Shown in pieces: positions 8,471-17,362 of a stretch of DNA of 64,000 nucleotides. Source of the DNA: Mesorhizobium sp. B2-4-3 (lineage in GTDB: Bacteria > Pseudomonadota > Alphaproteobacteria > Rhizobiales > Rhizobiaceae). The position numbers and the translations under genes were made by a program. The notes beneath the pieces were generated by a model that had not been told where the DNA came from, ran no database searches, and worked only from the letters and a program-made list of their open reading frames with translations. Numbering within the stretch: position 1 is the stretch's first letter; each line of letters starts with the position of its first letter. Location of the stretch: positions 34,169-98,168 of the forward strand of contig NZ_VFVL01000023.1 of NCBI RefSeq assembly GCF_006442815.1. The letters run 5' to 3'.

Positions 8471-9430
8471 TTACTTCAGCAGCCCTTTTTCCCTGTAATA
8501 TTTCTCCGCGCCGGGATGCAGCGCCACAGGCATGCCGTCCAGCGCCTTGGCCGGATCGATCGCCTTGGCGGCGGCATGCGCGGCGGCCAGCTGGTCGAGA
8601 TGCTCGAACAGCAGCTTGGTCATCTGGTAGGCGGTCTCGTCGGAGACGTCGGCGCGGGTGATGAGGAAATTGCCGACCGCGGCGGTCGCGACGTCTTCCG
8701 TCTGGCCCTCATAAGTGCCTTTCGGGATAACCACGGAAAGATAGGGGGCGCCGATCTTGGCGACGTCCTCGGCCGGCACGGCGACGACGTTGATGGGAAG
8801 CGAGGTCGCGAGATCGCGGATGGAGGCGACGCCGAGGCCGGCCGACTGCAAGGTGGCGTCGAGCTGGCGGTTCTTGATCAGCTCGACCGACTCGGCGAAG
8901 GGCAGATATTCGACCCGTCCGAGATCCTCGTATTTGAGACCGGCGGCGGCGAAGATGGCGCGCGCGTTGAGCTCGGTGCCGGAGGCAGGCGCGCCGACCG
9001 ACAGGCTCTTGCCCTTGAGGTCGGCGAGCGTCTTGATGCCGGATTCCTGGCTGGCGACGATCTGGATGTAATTGGGATAGATCGCGGCGATGCCGCGCAG
9101 CTTGTCGAGCTTGCCCGGGAAGCCGGCCTCCGTGTTGCCTTCGGCAGCCATCTTGACGGAATCGCCGAGCGCAAAGGCGATCTCGCCCTTGCCCTGCTGC
9201 AGCAGGTTAAGGTTCTCGACCGAAGCTTTGGTCGACTGAACCTGGGTGCGCGAGCCCTCTATGCCCTTGCCGTAAATCTCCGACAGCGCGACCCCGAGCG
9301 GATAGTAGACGCCCGACGTGCCGCCGGTGAGCACATTGATGAATTCCTGCGCCCCGGCCGACACGGCACCAAGGCCGAGCGACAAAGCCAGCGCGCCGGC
9401 GGCAATAGACTTGGTCCTGAAATTGAACAT
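8471..9430 (-). CDS. TAXI family TRAP transporter solute-binding protein
   Basis: A 319-residue periplasmic binding protein of the TAXI family. It has a Sec signal peptide (residues 1-27, cleavage likely after AGA) followed by the family hallmark LTGGTSGVYYPLGVALSE. The start at 9430 has an ideal GGAGG twelve bases upstream. It is the first gene of the TRAP operon and delivers an unknown solute, often a dicarboxylate or amino acid in this family, to the fused permease. About 230 bases, mostly repeat A1, lie between the two genes. Confidence 0.95.
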   Translation of the reverse strand: MFNFRTKSIAAGALALSLGLGAVSAGAQEFINVLTGGTSGVYYPLGVALSEIYGKGIEGSRTQVQSTKASVENLNLLQQGKGEIAFALGDSVKMAAEGNTEAGFPGKLDKLRGIAAIYPNYIQIVASQESGIKTLADLKGKSLSVGAPASGTELNARAIFAAAGLKYEDLGRVEYLPFAESVELIKNRQLDATLQSAGLGVASIRDLATSLPINVVAVPAEDVAKIGAPYLSVVIPKGTYEGQTEDVATAAVGNFLITRADVSDETAYQMTKLLFEHLDQLAAAHAAAKAIDPAKALDGMPVALHPGAEKYYREKGLLK

Positions 9431-9689
9431 CGCGATTTCCTCCCTGAAAAAATGTCGGCCCGCAACCCGCCCCTCCCGGCGAGCCGCGACGAGTTTAGAC
9501 GGCGGAAGGCAAATGCCAACCCGCAATTGCATGCGTTAGACCAATGGTCGAGTGGCGACGAAAAGCGCCGGCTTGCGCTCGCTTGCTTTGGGGACGAAAG
9601 ATTTTCGAGGCGCCTGTCGAAATCGGCTGCGGCCGCACGACATAGGTCGGCACGCGACGATGCGGCCTTCAACAAAACGGGAGAAGACC

Positions 9690-10058
9690 ATGCGATACAT
9701 GCTTTTGATCTACAATGACGAAGCCGCGATGGCGAACGCTCCGAAGGAGCAGACCCAGCAGGTGCTCGCGGCCTATGGCGCCTATACCGAGGCGCTGAAG
9801 ACATCCGGCGCTTATATCGCCGGCGAGCGGCTGCGCCCGACCCAGGCGGCCACCGCGGTGCGGATGGCGAACGGCAAGACCAATGTGCTCGACGGCCCCT
9901 ATGCCGACACCAAGGAGCAATTGGCGGGTTTCTACATGATCGAGGCGGCCGACATCGACACGGCCATCGAATGGGGCGCGCGTTGCCCGGCGTCCAGCAC
10001 CGGCACGGTCGAGGTGCGGCCGATCTGGGAAATGGCCGAGTACATAGAAGCCGCATAG
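9690..10058 (+). CDS. DGPF-domain (YCII-related) protein
   Basis: A 122-residue YCII-like protein with the DGPF-type motif seen as VLDGPYADTKEQLAGF (residues ~69-84). It opens MRYMLLIYNDEAAMA, typical of the family. Enzymatic function is unestablished. GGGAG precedes the ATG at 9690. An ECF sigma factor gene follows after 11 bases; this pairing is the conserved hallmark of ECF42 sigma factors, so the two probably act in one regulatory unit. Confidence 0.92.
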   Translation: MRYMLLIYNDEAAMANAPKEQTQQVLAAYGAYTEALKTSGAYIAGERLRPTQAATAVRMANGKTNVLDGPYADTKEQLAGFYMIEAADIDTAIEWGARCPASSTGTVEVRPIWEMAEYIEAA

Positions 10059-10069
10059 CGAACCCTGTG

Positions 10070-11317
10070 ATGGATGATCGCTCGGAGATCGCGCGGGCGG
10101 CGGCCGAGGCGGCCGCCCGGCGCAGCTACGGCAAGCTGGTGGCCTGGCTGGCGGCCCGCACGCGCGACGTCGCCGGTGCCGAGGACGCGCTGGCCGACGC
10201 CTTCGCGGCCGCGCTCGAACGCTGGCCGCGAACCGGCGTCCCGGCCCAGCCGGAAGCCTGGCTGCTCGCGGTGGCGCGTCGGCGCGACGTGGACGCGGTG
10301 CGGCGGAGGCTGACCGGCGAGGCCGCCCGCGATCATCTGCAGCTGATGGCTGAGGAAATGGAGGCGCGCATGCACGGCGAGGAGCTGCCCGACGACCGGC
10401 TGCGGCTGATGTTTGCCTGCGCCCATCCGGCGATCGAATCGAGTGTGCGCGCGCCGCTGATCCTGCAGACGATCCTCGGTTTCGACGCCGCGACGATCGC
10501 CTCGGCCTTCCTGGTTTCGCCGGCGACGATGGGACAGCGGCTGGTGCGGGCCAAGGCGCGCATCCGCGAAACCGGGATTCCGTTTCGCGTGCCGGAGCAG
10601 GCGGAGCTCGGCGAGCGGCTGGGCGCCGTGCTGGAGGCGATCTACGCCACCTTCGCCGAAGGCTGGTCCGATCCGACCGGCACCGACAGCCGGCGGCGCA
10701 ACCTCGCCACCGAAGGCATCTGGCTTGGACGACTGGTCGCCTCGCTGATGCCGGACGAGCCGGAGGCGCTCGGGCTTCTGGCGCTGATGCTGTTCGCCGA
10801 GGCGCGCCGCTCGGCGAGGCGCGGCGCGGACGGCGATTTCGTGCCTTTGGCCGAGCAGGATATCGCGCTCTGGGACGACGGCCTGATCGACGAGGCGGAA
10901 GCCTTGCTGGTGCACGCCGCGCAAAGGAGCATCATCGGTCGCTATCAGCTCGAGGCCGCCGTGCAGTCCGCCCATACGGCGCGCCGGCGCGGCGGCGGCA
11001 CGGACTGGACGGCGATCCGCCAGCTCTATGACGCGCTGCAGGCCGTGGCCGGCTCGCCGGTGGTGGCGATCAACCGCGCGGTGGCGATCGCCGAAACCGA
11101 CGGTGCAACGGCTGGATTGGCTGCGCTTTACGTGCTGGGCGAGGACAAGCGGCTGCAGGACTACCAGCCCTATTGGGCCGCTCGCGCCGGGCTGTTGGCC
11201 AGGCTAGGCAACACGAAGCAGGCGGCCCAGTCCTACGACCGGGCGATCGGCCTCGAGCGCGACCCGGCGCTGCGGCGTTTCCTGCAGGGCGAGAAGGCGA
11301 AGCTTGTTGGGAGTTAG
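10070..11317 (+). CDS. ECF42-type RNA polymerase sigma factor with C-terminal extension
   Basis: A 415-residue sigma-70-like factor. Regions sigma-2 (residues ~10-85) and sigma-4 (~115-175, with ILGFDAATIASAFLVSPATM as the helix-turn-helix) are followed by a ~230-residue helical extension with TPR character (SYDRAIGLERDPALRRFL at the end). This layout and the upstream DGPF gene define group ECF42, in which no anti-sigma factor is known and the C-terminal domain is thought to control activity. ATG 10070 is preceded by an in-frame GTG at 10067; either may be used. Confidence 0.9.
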   Translation: MDDRSEIARAAAEAAARRSYGKLVAWLAARTRDVAGAEDALADAFAAALERWPRTGVPAQPEAWLLAVARRRDVDAVRRRLTGEAARDHLQLMAEEMEARMHGEELPDDRLRLMFACAHPAIESSVRAPLILQTILGFDAATIASAFLVSPATMGQRLVRAKARIRETGIPFRVPEQAELGERLGAVLEAIYATFAEGWSDPTGTDSRRRNLATEGIWLGRLVASLMPDEPEALGLLALMLFAEARRSARRGADGDFVPLAEQDIALWDDGLIDEAEALLVHAAQRSIIGRYQLEAAVQSAHTARRRGGGTDWTAIRQLYDALQAVAGSPVVAINRAVAIAETDGATAGLAALYVLGEDKRLQDYQPYWAARAGLLARLGNTKQAAQSYDRAIGLERDPALRRFLQGEKAKLVGS

Positions 11318-11362
11318 GGTCTGCGCGCGTCGCTTCGCTCCTTGCTCCGCCCGTGGATGACG
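11318..11362. repeat. Repeat family B, right-arm fragment
   Basis: Matches one arm of the family B element (GGTCTGCGCGCGTCGCTTCG through CCCGTGGATGACG) and begins directly after the sigma-factor stop codon. The partner side of its hairpin is missing, so this is a truncated copy. Confidence 0.8.
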
Positions 11363-11398
11363 ACCGTGAGGGCGGCTGAAGCCAACCTCCGAGCGCGC

Positions 11399-12379
<981 letters not shown>

Positions 12380-12564
12380 TGGTTCGCTCCCAAGGCAATG
12401 GCACAGGCAAAAACAGAATAGGGCTTTCAGCCGCGCAAGATAGGCCGGCGACCGAAAATATCCGAGTGGGGCGGTTGCTCAAAAGCGCCCGCGACCGGAA
12501 AAGCATTTTCCGCCGCGGCGGGTTTCAGGAATGGTTTGGCTGAAATCGAAACGATCACGCACCA

Positions 12565-12708
12565 GGGTGTGTTGAGATTCAGGTCAGGCCGAGCCGAGAA
12601 GGGTGGATTCCGAGAACCGGAGCGGAGCGTACTAGAAGTACGTGAGCACCGGAAGCGCAGGAAGCCGTCCTTCGCAGGCCGGCCTCACCTGAATATCAAT
12701 ACACCTTA
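12565..12708. repeat. Repeat family C, copy 1
   Basis: A ~144-bp element about 80% identical to 15926-16072. Its ends (GGGTGTGTTGAGATTCAGGT and ACCTGAATATCAATACACC) form an imperfect terminal inverted repeat. The centre contains AGTAC-type inverted sequence (GCGTACTAGAAGTACGTG). The right edge includes the TAA stop codon of the LysE gene. Confidence 0.85.
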
Positions 12709-13323
12709 TTGACGCGCCGCGATCGCGGCGGCCGCCCCCATCATGAAGCCGGCGGCGGTGCGGTTCAGGACCTTCAGCGCGCGCGGCGATTTCAGGAACC
12801 AGCGCGCCTTGGCGGCCAAAGCCAGATAAGGCACCAGCACCACGAACAGCACCGCCACGGTGAGCATCGCGAGGATGGCGTAGTCGGCGAGCGTGATCGT
12901 CTTCAGGTCGACGATGGTCGGCGTTATGGCGAGATAGAAGATCATCGTCTTCGGATTGCCGAGCGTCACGGTCAGCCCGGCGACGAAGCTCGACACCAGG
13001 CCGCCCTTGGCCTTCCTCGCCTCGATGGTCTCGGGCGTGATGCCGCTGGTCCAGAAGCGCCAGGCAAGGAAGGCGAGATAAGCGACGCCGGCCCATTTGA
13101 TGGCGAGGAAGACCATGCCGAAGGTCTGCGCGACGAAGGCGAGCCCGAGCACCACGGCGGTGAGATAGGTGAGGTCGCCGAGCATCAGGCCGAACGACAT
13201 GGCGAGCGAGGAACGGAAGCCGGAGCCGAGCGCGCGGGCGACAAGCGCCGTCACGCCGGGGCCGGGAATGGCGGCGGCGACGCCGAGGGCGGCGCTGTAA
13301 GCGAGGAATCCGGTGAGTGTCAT
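12706..13323 (-). CDS. LysE/RhtB family amino-acid exporter
   Basis: A 205-residue inner-membrane protein with about six hydrophobic segments and the LysE family N-terminus AALGVAAAIPGPGVTALVARALGSG (from residue 11, read in part). GNPKTMIFYLA near residue 128 is a conserved family feature. It probably exports an amino acid or homoserine-lactone-like compound; the substrate cannot be told from sequence. ATG 13323 has a modest AGG upstream. The stop codon lies inside the edge of repeat C1. Confidence 0.9.
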   Translation of the reverse strand: MTLTGFLAYSAALGVAAAIPGPGVTALVARALGSGFRSSLAMSFGLMLGDLTYLTAVVLGLAFVAQTFGMVFLAIKWAGVAYLAFLAWRFWTSGITPETIEARKAKGGLVSSFVAGLTVTLGNPKTMIFYLAITPTIVDLKTITLADYAILAMLTVAVLFVVLVPYLALAAKARWFLKSPRALKVLNRTAAGFMMGAAAAIAARQ

Positions 13324-13517
13324 GGTTCTGGCCTGGCGTATAGTCCTGCGGGGACCGCTGTCGAGAGCCGGGCTTTTATCATGATGCCAGTTCGACGGTA
13401 ATTCCCCTCGCGGCGGGATTTGTTGCGCCAGCTCGACCGGGAAGTGTTCCCGGCACGGGCATTTGGCCGGTCGCGCCGGCGCGCGCGCCTTGGAGATTGG
13501 TCGAAACGGCCCAGCCT

Positions 13518-13698
13518 CGTCATCCACGGGCGGAGCAAGGAGCGAAGCGACGCGCGCAGACCCGAGGATCCATTCCGTGACCCTGATCAAAGAGCGCAGC
13601 GGAGCAGAATTCTGCACCGCAGCAGCGCTCATGCGTCACGGAATGGATTCCAGGGTCTCCGCGACGCCGCTTCGCGGCTGCTCCGCCCTGGAATGACG
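13518..13698. repeat. Repeat family B, full copy B1
   Basis: Two arms in inverted orientation (CGTCATCCACGGG... and ...CCCTGGAATGACG) around a ~50-base centre with AGCAGAATTCTGC. Each arm folds back on itself. The inner segments ATTCCGTGAC and GTCACGGAAT also pair. With 13324-13517, which shows no gene, it fills the gap between two minus-strand genes. Confidence 0.9.
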
Positions 13699-13762
13699 AG
13701 GTTGAGAGGTATCCGCCAATTCCCAGCGTTTGCGCTGTCCCTTATGACCCACTGTCGAACAG

Positions 13763-15100
13763 CTACCCACCATAAGTAATGCGCCAGATCGTGCCGTTGC
13801 CGTCCTCGGTCAGGATCAGCGCGCCGTCCCGGGCCACGGCGACGCCGACCGGCCGGCCCCAGACCGCGTCGTCGGAAATGACGAAGCCGGTGGCGAAGTC
13901 CTCGTATTCGCCGGTCGGCTTGCCGTCCTTGAATCTGAGCCGCACCACCTTGTAGCCGGTGCGGACATTGCGGTTCCACGAGCCGTGCAGCGTGACGAAG
14001 GCGTCGCCCTTATAGTCAGCCGGAAAACTCCCGCCATCATAGAAGGCGATGTTGAGCGGCGCCGAATGCGCCTGCATCAGCACATCCGGAACCGTGACCT
14101 TGCCGGCGAGATCGGGGCGCGCGCCCTTGTGGCGCGGATCCTCGTTGTCGCCGATATAATACCAGGGCCAGCCATAGAAGGCGCCTTCCTTCACGGCGGT
14201 CGCGTATTCGAAGGGGGTGTTATCGCCAAGCTCGTCGCGCTCGTTGACGACGCACCAGAGCGCGCCCGTCGCCGGCTGCACGGTCATGCCGGAGCAGTTG
14301 CGCAGGCCGGTGGCGACGGTCCTGCGGTTGTTGCCGTTGGGATCGAAAGCCAGCACGTCGGCGCGACCCTGTTCCGGACCCCAGGCCTCGCCCAGCGGCT
14401 GCGATTTCGTCCACGCCTCGACACCGCCCTTCGGCTTTGCGCCCATGTCCTCGGCAACGTTGGAGCCCGAGCCGACCGACAGATAGAGCGTCTTGCCGTC
14501 GGGCGAGAAGGCGATGTCGCGCGTCCAGTGATGGCTGGCGGGAACCTTTGCGACGATGGTTTCCGGCTTGCCGGACGCTTCGAGGTCGCCGTCGCGATAG
14601 GCAAAGCGCACGACGCTGTTGCTGTTGGCGACATAGACCCATTGCGGCTTGTCGCCCGGCGGATAGAAGGCGATGCCGTAGGGCCGGGTCAGGCCCTTGG
14701 CGAAGACCGATGTCTGCGCGGGCTTGGCGCTGCCTTCCGCCAGGCGATAGACGCGAACCTGGTTCGCCCGGCTGTCGGCGATGAAGAGATCGCCATTCGG
14801 CGCCACGCGCACGACACGCGGACTGTCGATACCGGAAGCGACCAGCGCGGCGGAGAAGCCGGGCGGAAGCTTCGGCTTCGCATCCTCGGGGCGATCGGTG
14901 ACACCGCCGCCATTGGAGGCGGACTCCGTCACATCGGGTTTCGACAAATCCTGCGGTTTCAGCAGCCGGCGCACGCCCGGGCGGTCGGCCTTCCAATCGC
15001 CGAAGGCTTTTTCGCCGCTGAGCAAGGGTTGATCGGCCTGCGCAAGGGCGCCGGTGGCAAAGACCAGCGCGAGGCCCGCAAGGCCGGCGATCCGCATCAT
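13763..15100 (-). CDS. PQQ-dependent sugar (sorbosone/glucose) dehydrogenase family protein
   Basis: A 445-residue secreted beta-propeller of the glucose/sorbosone dehydrogenase family. The signal peptide is MMRIAGLAGLALVFATGALAQA (residues 1-~21, given approximately). Propeller motifs include RVVRVAPNGDLFIADS (~95), SHHWTRDIAFSPDGKTLYL (~165) and WGRPVGVAVARDGALILTEDG near the end. The His-bearing HHWTRDIAF matches the catalytic-base region of the family. It probably oxidises a sugar in the periplasm with PQQ; the true substrate is unknown. GGAGG lies eight bases before the ATG at 15100. Confidence 0.88.
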   Translation of the reverse strand: MMRIAGLAGLALVFATGALAQADQPLLSGEKAFGDWKADRPGVRRLLKPQDLSKPDVTESASNGGGVTDRPEDAKPKLPPGFSAALVASGIDSPRVVRVAPNGDLFIADSRANQVRVYRLAEGSAKPAQTSVFAKGLTRPYGIAFYPPGDKPQWVYVANSNSVVRFAYRDGDLEASGKPETIVAKVPASHHWTRDIAFSPDGKTLYLSVGSGSNVAEDMGAKPKGGVEAWTKSQPLGEAWGPEQGRADVLAFDPNGNNRRTVATGLRNCSGMTVQPATGALWCVVNERDELGDNTPFEYATAVKEGAFYGWPWYYIGDNEDPRHKGARPDLAGKVTVPDVLMQAHSAPLNIAFYDGGSFPADYKGDAFVTLHGSWNRNVRTGYKVVRLRFKDGKPTGEYEDFATGFVISDDAVWGRPVGVAVARDGALILTEDGNGTIWRITYGG

Positions 15101-15133
15101 GGCTGTCCTCCGTCGTCTGCGCCTGGCCGACGT

Positions 15134-15188
15134 CGTCATCCCCGGGCGAAGCAGGAGCGAAGCTCCGTCGCGGAGACCCTGGGATGAC
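15134..15188. repeat. Repeat family B, solitary hairpin
   Basis: A single arm that pairs GTCATCCCCGGG with CCCTGGGATGAC around a family B loop (CGAAGCAGGAGCG...GCGGAGA). It is a stand-alone unit and lies next to the longer composite at 15224-15649. Confidence 0.8.
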
Positions 15189-15223
15189 TAAAAGCGCCCC
15201 CGCCGATCTACAAGGCATGCGCC

Positions 15224-15649
15224 GCAACACCATCCGATCCGTCAATTTCCGGGTTAGGAACTAGTTCCCCGACACACGGATTTTTGAAAGGTTGCCGTTT
15301 GTCTTGGTGCAAGATTTTCCATTCATGTCCGTGAAATCAGCGCAAACGCCGGGGATTGGTCGAGAGCCGCCCAACCTCGTCATTCTATGGCGAAGCAAGG
15401 AGCGAAGCGACGCGGCGCAGACCATAGAATCCATTCCGTGACTTGGAAGCGTTGCGACGGTGCAGAATTTGCTCCGTTGCACGCCTTGGCGAAGGTAACG
15501 GCATGGATTCCAGGGTCTTCGCGACGGAGCTTCGCTCCTGCTCCGCCCTGGAATGACGATCGCGATTGCGCGTTTCGGCCAATCTCCGAAGCAGGCGATC
15601 TGCCAGGGCAACACCGCCCGATCCGTCAATTTCCGTGTTAGGAAACTAG
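15224..15649. repeat. Composite repeat with ~41-bp direct flanks around B2
   Basis: Near-identical 41-42 bp direct repeats, 15224-15264 and 15608-15649 (GCAACACC...GATCCGTCAATTTCC...TTAGGA(A)ACTAG), bracket a ~343-bp segment that contains full copy B2. The segment also carries CGTGAAATCAGCGCAAACGC and CAAGATTTTCC..., which recur near 27660-27760 in the reverse direction. No gene is seen in 15101-15686. Confidence 0.8.
15378..15558. repeat. Repeat family B, full copy B2
   Basis: Left-arm hairpin CTATGG/CCATAG and right-arm hairpin CCAGGG/CCCTGG: the two arms of one copy carry different stems, each self-complementary. The centre holds GCAGAATTTGC. Confidence 0.9.
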
Positions 15650-15686
15650 GATCGGCGGGTGTTCTGAAAAGAGCGGTGAGCGGATT

Positions 15687-15902
15687 TCATGGCGCCTGCC
15701 GATCAGTCGCCTCCTCGGCATCCAGGTCGTCGTCGAGGCGCTTTTCCAGCTCGACGAGGTCCGCCGGCAAGGGCAGGCCCATGGCGCGCATTTCCCGCAA
15801 TTTCTCGCGCAGCTGCTCCTGGATTTCGTGCTCGTCCTTGGGCTGGTTCACCATCTCCTCGAGCAGCAGGCTGATCTGGGCTTTCAACGATTCAAGCGCC
15901 AT
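15687..15902 (-). CDS. Conserved small coiled-coil protein, 71 residues
   Basis: A charged, probably alpha-helical protein (MALESLKAQISLLLEEM, then DEHEIQEQLREKLREMRAMG and a Pro-containing linker before VELEKRLDDDLD). I do not recognise a named family. GAGGAG lies about eight bases before the ATG at 15902, and the charge pattern supports genuine coding. It lies downstream of hrcA on the same strand, separated by repeat C2. Function unknown. Confidence 0.7.
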   Translation of the reverse strand: MALESLKAQISLLLEEMVNQPKDEHEIQEQLREKLREMRAMGLPLPADLVELEKRLDDDLDAEEATDRQAP

Positions 15903-15925
15903 GTTTTTCTCCTCTGCGGCGGACC

Positions 15926-16072
15926 TTAGGTGTGTCGAGGTTCAGGTCAGGCCGAGTCGAGAACGGTGGATTCCGAGAACCGGAGCGGAGCGTACGTTCA
16001 AGTACGTGAGCACCGGAAGCGCAGGAAGCCGCCGTTCGCAGGCCGGCATCATCTGCATATCGATACACCTAA
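15926..16072. repeat. Repeat family C, copy 2
   Basis: A ~147-bp element with terminal inverted repeats TTAGGTGT (15926-15933) and ACACCTAA (16065-16072). Shares CGGTGGATTCCGAGAACCGG and GTGAGCACCGGAAGCGCAGG with copy 1. The hrcA stop codon (16069-16071) lies in its right terminal repeat. Confidence 0.85.
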
Positions 16073-17166
16073 CGAAGCATGCGGGAAATCAGTTGTGCGG
16101 TGTAGTCGACCATCGGCACGATGCGAGCGTAATTCAGCCGGGTCGGGCCGATGACGCCAAGCGCGCCGACGACGCGGGCGTCCTTGTCGCGATAGGGGGC
16201 GACGACCAGCGACGAGCCGGACAGCGAAAACAGCTTGTTCTCCGAGCCGATGAAAATGCGCACGCCCGGCCCTTCTTCGGCGAGGTCGAGCAGCTGCAGC
16301 AGTCCGTCCTGGGTTTCCAGGTCCTCGAACAGATGGCGAAGCAATTCGATATCCGCCTGGGCGGTGACGTTTTCCAGGAGGTTGGCGCGGCCGCGCACGA
16401 TAAGGCGCGCCGGCAGGCCGCTTTCGGCGCCGGCCCAGACCGCCAGCCCCTTCTCGACCAGATCCTGCGACAGCGTGTCGAGCGCCGCCGTGGTCTCGTC
16501 CTTGATGCGGGCGATTTCCGCCCGCGCCTCGGCCAGTGTTCGGCCACGGATATGGGCGTTGAGGAAATTCGAGGCCTCGTGCAACTGCGACACGGTGGTG
16601 CCGGCCGGCAGGTCGACGACGCGGTTCTCGACATCGCCGTTCTGCGACACCAGCACGGCGAGCGCCTTGGTGGGCTCGAGCTGGATGAATTCGATGTGCT
16701 TCAGCGCCACCTCGTTCTTGGAGGCGAGCACGAGGCCGGCGCCGCGCGACATGCCGGACAGCATCTGGCTAGCCTCGGTCAGCATATGCTCCAGCGTCGC
16801 GCCGGAGCCGGAGGCGCGCACCTGCGCCTCGATGGTGCGGCGCTCGTCGTCGGAAAGGTCGCCAAGCTCCATGAACGCGTCGACGAAAAAGCGCAAGCCG
16901 GTCTGGGTCGGTAGCCGCCCGGCGGAAATATGCGGCGCGTAGATCAGCCCCAGATGCTCGAGGTCGCTCATCACGTTGCGGATGGTGGCCGGCGACAGCG
17001 AGGAGGGCAGGATGCGCGACAGGCTGCGCGAGCCGACCGGCTCGCCGTCGCGCAAGTAGGAATCGACAATCCGCCGGAAGATATCGCGCGAGCGCATGTC
17101 GAGTGATTGAAGTACCGGCGACTGAAGCCCGGGACTCTGGGACGTCGGATCGACTGGTTTGTTCAT
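16069..17166 (-). CDS. hrcA: Heat-inducible transcription repressor HrcA
   Basis: A 365-residue repressor of groESL-type heat-shock genes that binds CIRCE operators with GroEL as co-factor. The N-terminal winged helix contains RDIFRRIVDSYLRDGEPVGS and LSPATIRNVMSDLE (read in part, residues ~26-75), followed by HISAGRLPTQTGLRFFVD, the HrcA signature. ATG 17166 has GGAGG twelve bases upstream. It is divergent from rph, a common alphaproteobacterial arrangement. No CIRCE element is visible in this intergenic region, so autoregulation by CIRCE is not supported here. Confidence 0.95.
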   Translation of the reverse strand: MNKPVDPTSQSPGLQSPVLQSLDMRSRDIFRRIVDSYLRDGEPVGSRSLSRILPSSLSPATIRNVMSDLEHLGLIYAPHISAGRLPTQTGLRFFVDAFMELGDLSDDERRTIEAQVRASGSGATLEHMLTEASQMLSGMSRGAGLVLASKNEVALKHIEFIQLEPTKALAVLVSQNGDVENRVVDLPAGTTVSQLHEASNFLNAHIRGRTLAEARAEIARIKDETTAALDTLSQDLVEKGLAVWAGAESGLPARLIVRGRANLLENVTAQADIELLRHLFEDLETQDGLLQLLDLAEEGPGVRIFIGSENKLFSLSGSSLVVAPYRDKDARVVGALGVIGPTRLNYARIVPMVDYTAQLISRMLR

Positions 17167-17222
17167 CCCGGCGAGAAACCTCCTTCCGAAAGATATAGAC
17201 TTAAGCCACACCGGCGCAACCC

Positions 17223-17262
17223 GTGCCGCGTTTGCGGTCACGGTGCCGCGTTTGCGGTCACC
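17223..17262. repeat. Tandem 20-bp duplication between hrcA and rph
   Basis: Two adjacent 20-base units, GTGCCGCGTTTGCGGTCACG and the same with one final change, lie in the shared divergent hrcA/rph promoter region. Could be a duplicated regulator site or a recent slippage duplication. Confidence 0.9.
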
Positions 17263-17362
17263 CGGCCCGTTTTCCTGCGCGGCGTCCTTTTCCTTTGCGA
17301 CTTGCCCCGCATGCGTCTACAAGCCGGCCACGATTCCGGAAAACGACAAGAAAGAAGGCCGA

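Noticed and set aside
7715..9718. A 667-codon plus-strand frame across the TRAP operon
   Set aside because: It is antisense to two clear genes and crosses repeat A1; no domain or ribosome site supports it.
17167..17362. CIRCE operator for HrcA autoregulation
   Set aside because: No TTAGCACTC-N9-GAGTGCTAA or close variant was seen between hrcA and rph.
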